Shown in pieces: positions 55,720-64,000 of a DNA stretch of 64,000 bases; position 1 is the first letter of the stretch, and every line of letters starts with the position of its first letter. Source of the DNA: Alopecurus myosuroides (Eukaryota > Streptophyta > Magnoliopsida > Poales > Poaceae). The stretch covers positions 137,124,682 through 137,188,681 of the forward strand of contig CM054062.1 of NCBI GenBank assembly GCA_028641055.1, given 5' to 3'. The position numbers were made by a program, and so were the translations under genes. The notes below the pieces were generated by a model. It was not told where the DNA came from and ran no database searches. It saw nothing but the letters and a program-made list of their open reading frames with translations.

Positions 55720-57057
55720 GTACTATGCATAGATACGATTGGACCTAGAGCACAATTTTGTGCGGGTATTGCAAGTATATTAGAAAGCTCTGTAATGTTC
55801 AGTTTGTTTTTATTGCTTTCCAGTAAGCCATGTTTGTTTTGTTTTTGGCGGCATGGTATAACTTTTCACAAACTTCTAGCAATCCTAGGATGCTCTAGTT
55901 TTTCTTGGCATATCTCCCTTGATCCGAAAAAGTACTTCAGTAGCTTTGGGTCGCACCATAGTTGGTATCATATAACGACATGGTGGAAGGGGCATGTGGA
56001 TTGGATCTACACGGGGGTCATGGTTATGAATAAGTTTAGATTGAGGCTCAAGACGTTTTTTTGTAATGTATGTGTTTCAATCACCCTGCAAAGTTAATCT
56101 AGCAATGAGATTTAACATACCTCGAATTGTGTAGGTGATGACGATAGTGATCGTAGAACCTACAACCACGCTAAAACTTGGAAACAAAATGTTAGAGGCG
56201 TCTAACTTGTTTTTGCAGAGTGTGTGTGTGGTTTGGTATAGCTATTGGGGTTACTTTGTTTTGACATGATGTCCAATGCCAAAGGATTTTCATTGTTCGA
56301 CATCGACAATCAGGCGTTCGTCGCAGAACTCGGAGAAAGTACATGGTAGGAGAAAGTAGTCGTTTATCCATCATGGAAATACTTGAAGCAATTTTCACCG
56401 CACCAGAATTTCCTGGAATTTTCTGCTATGGTGAGAATAACGGAGATGGAGGATCCTCGTTGCAGATGCGTCAAGAAATATCCAAAGAAGAAAGGCTATA
56501 CCGAATCACACGAATTGTAAATTTCCTATAATGTTTATCCTTTCTTGATTGCACCTTGATCGTGTAGTAGTCGTTTATTAGGGTGATTCCAATTGTAGCA
56601 CCGTCAAACCGGCATGGGTACGTGTTCATCACTTGGATACAAGGGTTAACGTGCATCTTCTTGCAGGGAGGCAGGTTATAGTTTGCTCACTTGGTTACAA
56701 GGTGCATTATATATGGCGGAGTCAGTTGGTTGTCTTATCGTTCGTGCATGAAAATCATGAGCTCGGAAAACACACATCGAAAGATGAGTGAGAATCACAT
56801 GTGTTATTGGCATGGTGGCCTACTCTCTATGTTATGGTTGGTTGAGGTGGATACATCCTTCTAATCATAATCTATTGCGATCTCTTTGCACTGAAATTTG
56901 ATCTTGAGGAAGTTCAGTTTGAGTGAGAGCATATCTTAATATTAATTTTATTGAATTAAGTAGTGCAAATTAATTTTGAACTATAAGAGTCTAACTAAAC
57001 TTGTTATATTGGAGATATGGATACCTTTGTTAGATATCAATTTAATCTGATGACGAG
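55720..57057 (+). other. Interior of the Copia-type element, no gene recognised
   Basis: About 1.3 kb of AT-rich sequence. The plus-strand frames at 55795-56097 and 56343-56531 are short and show no gag zinc knuckle or protease motif. Nothing is supported as coding. Confidence 0.5.
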
Positions 57058-58390
57058 TGAAAGTGTACTATAGTCAACTAGAGGGGGGGTGAATAGGTTG
57101 ACTACCAATTTTTATTCTTTTTTTTCAGTAATGGCTAAACAAGATAAAACAAGGTTCTCTAGATGTGCAACTAGGTGCGCAACCTATGTGATACAATATA
57201 ATATACGCAACGGAAGTAAAACAAAAGGTAGCAAGATAAACCACAAGTGTAAACAAGGAGACAAGGATATGTTTCCCGTAGTTCCTTCTCAAGAAAAGTA
57301 CGTCTACGTTGGAGAGGTGGGGAGCCACCTAGGAACTCCTCAATAGCATGGTTGTGCACACCTTATTCTCCTTGAGCTTCTCCGGTGAGGGAGATTCTCG
57401 TTTCCACTATGAGGTTGACTTGACGGTGTTGACCAAACCTTTACACGAGGTTGAGGACACTCCACAAGATGGATGGAGGCTCTCAACTAATATGAAGCTT
57501 CTTTGCAACAAGGTGGAAGCTACAAGCACAAGATCTACTAATGTTTCTAGGCCTAAAGTAGGATTCTAGATCTACTAGGATGTGGTGGATGGATTTGAAA
57601 TTCCTTTCGTGAAATCACGGATCTAGGTCTCCTCTAGCTCTCCACAAAGTTACAGAGTGATTGGGTGGTTGGAGATGGAGATCTAGGAGGTTGAAGCTTT
57701 CATTAATGGATAGGAGAGAGAGTGGGAAAGCATAGCATTTATGAGGTAGGGGAAGGGCTATAAATACCCCTTCCCCATTCATATTGTTGCCCTCTCCCAC
57801 GCAGCACCGGAGGCTCCGGTGGTCTTCGTACGCGCTGGCACGCGTGTCACTTTTTCCTTCTCTGGTATCTTTAGTGGCGGAGTCTCCGGTGGAGTGAGCG
57901 GAGGTTCCGCCCACCGGAGGTTCCACTGCAGCCTCCGCTCTTATGCACCCGAAGGTGTTTTCAGCGGAGGTAGCACCGGAGGCGCCACCGGAGGCCAGCC
58001 CACCTGTAGTGCAATGGAACCGGCGGAGACTCCGGTGGATTGGGCGGAGGTTCCGCCGCCGCCTCTGCTTGTATGCACCCGAAGGCATTTTTAGCGTAGG
58101 TGGCACCGGAGGCACCACCGGTGGCTAGCGCCCGGGATGTGCTGGGAAATATCACGGGGCGGAGGTTCCGGTGGTTTCACCAGAGCATCCGTTGCTTGTA
58201 AAAACTGCTCCCCAGCTTTGTCTCTTTGAGCCCTTTCCTTTAGGATAAATCTTGTAACCCTTTTTGAATGTATCTTTGAAGTACTTTGGCATTTTCATAG
58301 ATATAAAATAAAGCCTGAAAATGCTCTAAATAGAGATTAGTACGATAGTTATGTTGTCATTAATTATCAAAATGGAAGATGATATTTCAT
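57058..58390 (-). repeat. 3' LTR of the second Maximus/Sirevirus-like element
   Basis: It shares with 52078-53611 the start, the GGGGGGGTGAATAG motif and the block at 57294-57440. The part at 57795-58185 is dense in CCGGAGG(C/T)TCCGG-type palindromes. Apparent frames there (57615-58118 minus, 57819-58094 plus) come from this repetition. Confidence 0.65.
57795..58185. repeat. Cluster of short palindromes (ccggaggttccgg type)
   Basis: Words such as accggaggctccggtgg, cggagtctccggtgg and gcggaggttccgcc recur at least ten times, many being perfect or near-perfect palindromes. The related LTR at 52078 has a cluster of a different palindrome (gcggtactaccgc) in its right part. Confidence 0.7.
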
Positions 58391-58406
58391 TCTCCCCCTT
58401 TTTGGT
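58391..58406 (-). other. Polypurine tract of the second Maximus/Sirevirus-like element
   Basis: Minus strand CCAAAAAGGGGGAGAA, directly before the LTR start TGAAATATC. Confidence 0.7.
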
Positions 58407-58792
58407 AATTGATGACAACATAACCATTTGCATAGCTAGATCACAAACAACATGGACGGAGCTCCGCCTAGAGATATGCTCCCTTCATGTTGAGAGAATT
58501 AAACAAGAGAGATAGCTAAACACGAATATTAAGGAGCATATAAGGGTGATATAATTAAGGTACTAGGTTCATATGCTCACAACATGCATAAAACAAAGTT
58601 CACATCGAACAATAATTAAACAAACGAAGTCTTTAAATAACCAACTCTCTCAAGCAAGACGAAATAAGGAAAGAGAAAAAACGGCTTGAGAGAGAACCCA
58701 TGCAAATGCCCAATGCTCCTAAGTAGATATCTCTGCCCCTTTGGCATCAAGATACCAAAAGAGGGAAAATACCGATGCTAACACCCCACAAA
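58407..58792 (-). other. Non-coding stretch between transposon gene and polypurine tract
   Basis: About 390 bp, AT-rich, no gene seen. It would be the 3' untranslated part of the element's transcript. Confidence 0.6.
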
Positions 58793-60339
58793 TCACTCGG
58801 AGGAGTTGTCCATGCTAGGAGGATGGGCGCGACGGCGAGAGCTAGTGACTTCTTCTCTAGGTACCTCATCATACCACACAATGATTTTCCCTTTGGAGTC
58901 CTTGGCCTGCCAATTGTCCCAATCAGTGATGCTATCTTCCTCCGGGGACTCCACGTTCTCCCCAGCATCACAACAAAACTGCCTCTCGGCCTGTGCTGCC
59001 CTGCGGTGCTTGAGTTTCCTATCATAGTGACGCTCCCACTGATGCTGCTCGACCCTCTTATTCACACGGAACACCTTCTTGAGTGCCCTAGCCATCAATT
59101 TGAAGGCATTGTCAAAAGGAGAAGGGCGAGAGGGTCCGACATCTTCTTCTTCATCATCAACAATAACCCGTGGCTTGGCCTTGCCTTTGCGATGAGCGGG
59201 AGTGGGATGAACAACCGGCTCAGTGTGATCCTTGATAAAAAGCCTGTTTTCCGTGTGTGGGGTCCAATGGGTGTCATCAAGGGGATCCTACGGGAACTTG
59301 TTCTCCCACACATGCAAGATGATCTTCATAATGAAAGGCCCAAAGCAAGCATTCTTCCTTTCCACTATGACATGCCACAGTTCATTCCAGAGATAGTCAA
59401 GCACATCAAGTTTCTGAGGCAGACCGGAAAGTCGCTTATCATGAGTGAGGAGCATGAGGTTTTTGAGGAAACCTTGAATCTCATCAATGTTGCTCGCCTT
59501 GGGGTTGATAGTCTCTCGATAGATGCGAGGCATGATGTCATATGTGGGGTAGAGGCCCTTGACGAAACCAACTGCAAACTTCTTCCAATGGTATAGAGGA
59601 GTAAGTTGATCCTTACTGATGGAAGAAGCATTGGGCTCATGAACACGAAACCATCCACTGTCATACTCGGGGCCATTAGAAAACGGTCCATGATCCGGAT
59701 AGCCACCAAGAAGAACACCAACCTCGGACCACTTGCTGGTGAACTTGGTTCCCTTTGTCATCCAGATAAGGCGACGCTCAGTCTCATTCGCAAGATGCAC
59801 CGTGGCCAAGAACTCACAGGCAAGTCCCTCGTCATAGTCTTGTTGCACTTCCATAATGGGACGGAGACCGAAAGCATCAACAATTTCCAGGGCTTCTCCA
59901 AAGTAGTCGGGCTTCTTCTCCATATGAAAAAATTGATGGCATGTTGAGGAGCAACATTTTCCTTGGGCTTCCTCATACGAATCTCATGGTAGATCTGAGC
60001 TTGAAACACGATGTGTAATCTTGTGTCACGTCCCCAAAACGGTGGCATCAACCGTTCTTGGTCAATAATGTAAGGGTTCTCACGGCGGGTTTCCAAGAAC
60101 ACACTCTCGGACACTTGAGAGGTGGACTTCTCCTTCTGGGGCAATGTCTTCTCCGGAGCCGGGAACCTTGGCTTGCTCTTGGGTTGAGATGGGTCCGACG
60201 TCTCTTCAATCTTATCCACCCGTGGTGCCTTGCGACCGCCCATCCTCTTGGAGCGACCTCCCTTGGAACCGGAAGCATCTTTGAAAGAAATATAGAGAGA
60301 AAGCACGATGAAGAGATAATGCTCAAGTTTATATGATGC
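58793..60339 (-). pseudogene. Putative plant transposon protein in the LTR element, broken
   Basis: The N-terminal part (to about 59930) is basic, with RSKRMGGRKAPRVDKIEET and YIIDQERLMPPFWGRDTRL. The core follows after a frame change near 59930: MEKKPDYFGEALEIVDAFG, then DYDEGLACEFLATVHL, TKGTKFTSKWSEVGVLLGG, MPRIYRETINPK, and DVLDYLWNELWHVIVER. A TAG near 59288 precedes a lysine-rich C-terminal part (58793-59098) with KVFRVNKRVEQHQWERHYD. This pattern belongs to a plant transposon protein family of unknown function (I recall it as a Pfam putative plant transposon protein domain). It carries no reverse transcriptase motif. One frameshift and one stop separate it from a full reading frame. 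Confidence 0.6.
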
Positions 60340-60660
60340 ACAAATCAAAGAAACAAAGATTTGGGGAATATTATAGATGAATAACAACGAGGTAGGGCAT
60401 ATGAACCAAATCCACCCTATGAACCGATGTAATCATGCCTAATACTCACAATCTAGGTTTCTAGGGTTTGTACTCGCGATTTCCTACTCCAAAACCCAAC
60501 TCCATACATCTAGATGTGAAGAAAATGTTGCCCCTAGTCCTTCTCCATCCGTCAACGAGAAGGGAGAGAGAGAGCTACATACCCGCATCCATGGTGGAAG
60601 GTGGGGGAGGAAGAAGATCCCTGTCGTGGGATAATCACGGCAGATGTTACCTGGGGTAAC
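60340..60660 (-). other. Upstream region of the transposon gene, cut by the Tat-type element
   Basis: About 320 bp of the interrupted element. Nothing coding is supported. GTAAC (60656-60660) would be the left target duplication of the element that begins at 60661. Confidence 0.45.
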
Positions 60661-61076
60661 TGATCTTGGGGCAAGTCGACACAGGTATTCGGGAGAGGGT
60701 TTAGCTCAAAGGAAGACATGGCGAAAGCGATCTAAGAACCGGAAAGCAACTCGCCGGCTCTCGATATGATTATACTGGATACTCGATAACAGGTGTTACA
60801 ACTATGACTTGAATCTCTCTGAGGCTAAGCCTAGGGGTTGGTTTATATAGCACTCATACCCCCCTTGGCTTGCCTTTACAAAGCGCCTCCTGAGTCCTAC
60901 TCGAACTCTATACACAAACCCTAACTTTCCTTACCGCAACCCACAATCCGGGTCACGAACGTTACATGCCCTGGGCCTTCCAGAAGCTTCTTTGTCTTTA
61001 GCCGGATGCGGTCCAGCCGCCGTTTGGGCCGGGTCACACCTGGGAGTTGGGATACCGGGTTACTATCCCCTCATCA
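60661..61076 (-). repeat. LTR of the Tat-type element at 60661
   Basis: 416 bp with TGAT/ATCA termini. It contains a ggtttatatagcac TATA-like stretch (60840-60853). The partner is outside the window. Confidence 0.75.
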
Positions 61077-62242
61077 GTAGTCCCCAGAATAGCTTGGGCT
61101 TCCAAGATTTACTCTTCGAAGCGTTGGCTATTCCCTACAGAAATATTAGATGCAAACACATGAGGATCAAGACGCAGCGCGTCGACGAATAGCCGTGACT
61201 GGTACCAAGGAAGCCAGGTAAAGACCCGGCTCTCCCTTCTTAGGTTCTCCCTTAATCTCCCAGACTTAAATCTTAATAGGAAACTCCCTGACCCCACATC
61301 CTTCTTGATAATTACCGCTGATACGAGGAAGGCAATTTCCCCTTCCTTTTTCTCTGGATCATATTGGTCTGCGCATAAAACGTGCCCTTCAAATTTCGAA
61401 ATGGCCAGTTACTCCGCACTCCCCGGGTCTCGACCGTTAGGCTAAGCCCTCCCATCCGGGCGGTTATAAATAGAGCTCAAGGAGCAAACCCAACTCTTAA
61501 CGGCTCATTTCCCCCATTCCACTTCTCCTCAAACCCGAGCTCGCGGAGTGCCACCACGGAAGCCCCACGCACCTCGCCGGAGCCCATCCGCCGTCGCCTG
61601 CGCTCCGCCACCGCGCGACTCACTCCAATCCCCAACTCCGCCGCCGAGCGCCCGATTCGCCGACCAACAACCTCAAAGGGACATCAATCTTGCGCCATCT
61701 GTCTCCGCAAAGCTCTTCTTCAACCCCCTTTGGTAAGTTCCTCGTATCCCTCAGCTCATCCTCGCAATTTCTCATCCTTCCCTTGGATCAGATCTGAATC
61801 GAGTGGTCCGCGATTTCTCGGGCCGCGCCGGATTAACTCACCGATATTTACCATCATCATTCCCATAGATAGGATTCATAGCTTGTATTGCTCTCCTAAC
61901 TCCAGCAATCATTAACTTGGCCACAAATTTAGAAATAAGATTCCCAATCTGGGCTCGGGCCATCTAAAGTTTCCGCCTTTGTTCTCCCTCCTCAGAGAAT
62001 CTCACTTCTCCGGATCATTCGCAGATGGTAGGCATACAAACACCCTCCCAACTTCTCCAAACATTTGCCTTTACGGAAAACTCTATAAATTTTGAAATGG
62101 CACACGATACCCGGACAAAACATGCTTGACCCCGCAAGGCAATACCCGGATTGTGTTTAAATCGCCGGTAACCACTTATCTGCTAATTTCCGAGTTTTTG
62201 TCTCTTACGTCCTTTCCTTCAATGTTTTACCAGGTCAATCCC
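61077..62242 (+). promoter_or_regulatory. Upstream region and leader of the antisense gene
   Basis: After the polypurine tract comes about 1.1 kb with a ggttataaatagagc TATA box (61462-61476), as in the element at 15254 (ctataaatagcc). GC-rich frames at 61382-61915 follow and may include a 5' exon, as ttttaccag directly before 62234 looks like a splice acceptor. I do not support a specific upstream exon. Confidence 0.5.
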
Positions 62243-64000
62243 ATGGCACCCAAGAGGCAGGGGAAACAGCCGGCTAAGGCTAAATCCACAAACTCCATAT
62301 CAGCCAATTGGGGGAAATCCTCTGTTACCACGGCCAAACTGGAGGAGTTGGTCGAGCTTGGAACCCTACCTCCACAGGAAGCTATCCACTGGAGAGTACC
62401 AGGCAACGAAACCCGACCTTCCCCAGCAACGGACGAGGTAATATGTTTCGTTGAACACGTGACCCGGGGCTTCAGGCCTCCGGGTCACCCTTTCTTCCGC
62501 GACGTCCTAGACCACTACAAACTCCGTATTTTCGATATAGGCCCAAACTCCATTTTAAACATCTCCCATTTTATCGTTCTTTCCGAGTCTTACTTGTGCA
62601 CTCCGCCAAGTCTGGCTCTTTTCGTCGAACTTTTTCAGTGCAAGCCGTGTCGCGAAAGCGGCGACGGCGCACTTCTTACTTGCGGCGGGGTTTCCATCCA
62701 GCGCCGCAAGAACTCCCTGATGCCTCCTATTACTCTCAATTCTCATGTGAAGCACTGGCAGCTCTCATACTTCTACTGCCAGGATACCTCTCCACCCGGC
62801 GAAAAGAAGTTGCCGGGTTACTCGGAGGGTCAGCTTGACATCTCCGAGACTTTCAACGCCTTCGCCCCTGACTCGGACAGGGAGGCGATCTTGCCTTTGC
62901 TAGCTAGGATCTCCATCTTGTCAGCCCGAGGTCTCATCGGGCTAAACCTGGTGAAGACCTGGGTCAGCTTCCGCATCCAGCCAAACTCCATTCGTGAGAA
63001 GCTGATGTGCGAATACTCGGGTCTTCCCACAGACCCTATCCGATACTCTCCTAGCACCCTTGCTCCTAATGATATGAACAAGACGATCAAGGGTTTTTTA
63101 ACAGAGAAGCTCGAGGTGATCCGGAGCATAGCTGGACTAGAACCTTTTACCCTCGAGAATCCAGCCCCCGCAGTAAGTTTCCTACCTCTTGATTTTGACT
63201 TCTAACAGCTTACTTTTATTCTCTTCTCTTGACTCGATATTAATCACTATCCGGGCATCTTCTCCTCAGGCCGATGATGACTTTTGGACGGTCGACACCC
63301 CTCCTAATTCCGAAGATGCGGAGGAGGAAGACAATGTTGTTAACTCGGATGAAGGTACATACTTGATTCCCTTGTACACGTTATATCCTGCCTTTTCTTC
63401 TTCTTTATGCTATAACTCGGATATTTTTCAGAGCAAGAGGACCAAAGCGAAGAAGAAGAAACGGACAGCAGGGGCGGATCCGCCAGCGAGGAGGAAGAGC
63501 CGGAGCTGGCCACCAAAGCCGGAACAAAGAGGAAATCCCAGAGGATAGCCCTCCAGGTTTTTACTTCATCTCCTTACACTTTGGTTTTTTGTTCCCATAA
63601 CGTCACTCCGGGGCTAACCCCATCTCCACCCCTTTTGATCATAACTGAAGGAGCCACCCGCGACTAGGCGCCGAGTAACCCGGAACCATCCGGGCAACGA
63701 GACCCTTAACCCGGTCGCTTCGCCGCCCCCGGTTCAACACCCTGGTATTTATTGTAAACAAAATTTCTTTCCGGGCATTCCTTTGTAATGTAATCCCAGA
63801 CCTTTCTTGCCATTTTTCAGTCTCTTCCGGGTCTAGTGACGGTTTCCCCTCGGACTTCCCGGTGAACACCGGGTAAACTCCTTTCCTTAGAGTTATACCA
63901 AACTTTATCACCTTTTCACAGCTAAAAACTAACTGCACCTTCGTACCTTCTACAGAGCCACGGTTGTTATTAGCGACGAAGAGGGCACGGAGGTTGAGGT
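62243..64000 (+). CDS. Antisense spliced gene of the Tat-type element (Transposase_28-like), 5' part
   Basis: Exon A runs from the ATG at 62243 to 63172, 310 codons, starting MAPKRQGKQPAKAKS. Exon B is 63270-63354 and exon C 63432-63556; both introns have GT-AG ends and the joined frame is open. A fourth exon may begin at 63955 (after cttctacag) and encode VVISDEEGTEVE. Exon A contains VIHWRV/VEHVTRGFRPPGHPFFR-like core and FRDVLDHYKLRIFDIGPNS, and LMCEYSG near its end, matching the broken gene at 16351-19509. Exons B and C are strongly acidic, with lysine-rich ends. The family is known as a putative gypsy-type transposon domain; its role is unknown. The 3' end is outside the window, so integrity can be judged only for this part. 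Confidence 0.72.

Larger units (their letters stand above)
53612..57057 (+). mobile_element. Copia-type LTR retrotransposon, left part
   Basis: The LTR starts TGTTAGAGGTATGCCCTAGA, very close to the BARE/Angela/WIS start, and ends about 55706, directly before a primer site TGGTATCAGAGC. The plus orientation follows. The interior from 55720 to 57057 has only short frames and no gag or pol that I recognise, so either it is non-autonomous or the coding part lies beyond the next insertion. No 3' LTR is present in the window. Confidence 0.7.
57058..60660 (-). mobile_element. Second Maximus/Sirevirus-like element, left part (3' LTR and interior)
   Basis: The LTR 57058-58390 reads TGAAAGTGTACTATAGTC...GATGATATTTCA and is followed by TTCTCCCCCTTTTTGG, on the minus strand a polypurine tract CCAAAAAGGGGGAGAA, so the element is in minus orientation with its 3' LTR on the left. 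The interior holds a minus-strand gene (58793-60339) of a plant transposon protein family rather than pol. A Tat-type element interrupts it at 60661. The superfamily is uncertain. Confidence 0.6.
60661..64000 (-). mobile_element. Tat-type Gypsy element, left part (3' LTR and antisense gene), runs off the window
   Basis: The LTR 60661-61076 (416 bp) reads TGATCTTGGGG...CCCCTCATCA and is followed by GTAGTCCCCAGAATAGC, the inverted polypurine tract form found in the elements at 15254 and 50674. A plus-strand gene follows at 62243. The gag-pol part on the minus strand and the other LTR must lie beyond 64000. Confidence 0.75.

Noticed and set aside
57615..58118. A 167-codon minus-strand frame and a 91-codon plus-strand frame
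   Set aside because: Both lie in the palindrome cluster of an LTR and reflect its GC-rich repetition.
1..64000. CRISPR arrays, bacterial operons, riboswitches, phage or plasmid features
   Set aside because: Introns, Helitrons, MITEs and LTR elements mark plant nuclear DNA. No regular short repeats with unique spacers were seen.

Overview
The window looks like a stretch of a large-genome grass chromosome, most likely Triticeae (wheat, Aegilops, barley or rye). It is almost entirely nested transposable elements of types common in that tribe: an Athila-like Gypsy element, Tat-lineage Gypsy elements with antisense genes, a LTR with a BARE/Angela-like start, Helitrons, Stowaway MITEs and LINE relics. 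It holds one recognisable intact host gene, a plastid-targeted glucose-6-phosphate 1-dehydrogenase (minus strand, 44461-47200, eight exons, 572 codons plus stop). The species assignment is inference from element types only.

Left block (1-44320). A LINE on the plus strand is split in its reverse transcriptase. Its 5' part is 1-1855 and its 3' part resumes at 42084 in the same reading frame. The 40.2 kb between them is an Athila-like Gypsy element in minus orientation (1856-42083, 5-bp target duplication CAACC/CTACC) that was itself hit four times: a pair of nested Helitrons in its 3' LTR (2175-6489, with a second at 2200-4405); a solo LTR (10060-14048, duplication CAAAG); a full Tat-lineage Gypsy (15254-27506, duplication GGTTC); and a very young element with 4.56-kb LTRs and only about 1 kb of interior (29646-39811, duplication CCTGC). 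The solo LTR and the young element belong to the same family. Without these inserts the Athila-like element is about 9.5 kb and carries gag, protease and an Athila ORF1-like frame, but no reverse transcriptase or integrase.

Gene island (44321-50673). The LINE ends tail to tail with the dehydrogenase gene, about 140 bp past its stop codon. Upstream of the gene lie unassigned GC-rich DNA with a degenerate minisatellite (about 48150-48880), MITE remnants and a second LINE 3' relic (about 49900-50515).

Right block (50674-64000). A one-sided staircase of insertions, each interrupting the one before: a Tat-type Gypsy (LTR 50674-51576), a LTR beginning TGAAAGTACAAGG (52078-), a Copia-type LTR with tRNA-iMet primer site (53612-), another element of the second type (LTR 57058-58390) coding for a putative plant transposon protein, and a further Tat-type Gypsy (LTR 60661-61076) running off the window. 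The right-hand halves are outside the window, so the nesting here is inferred.

Three Tat-type elements carry, or begin to carry, a plus-strand gene antisense to their own gag-pol, placed just inside the 3' LTR. In the last one three exons join in frame through GT-AG introns. All polyprotein genes seen here are broken except the visible part of that antisense gene. Coordinates of element ends come from direct matching of termini and target duplications; family names are from memory of family features and were not searched.
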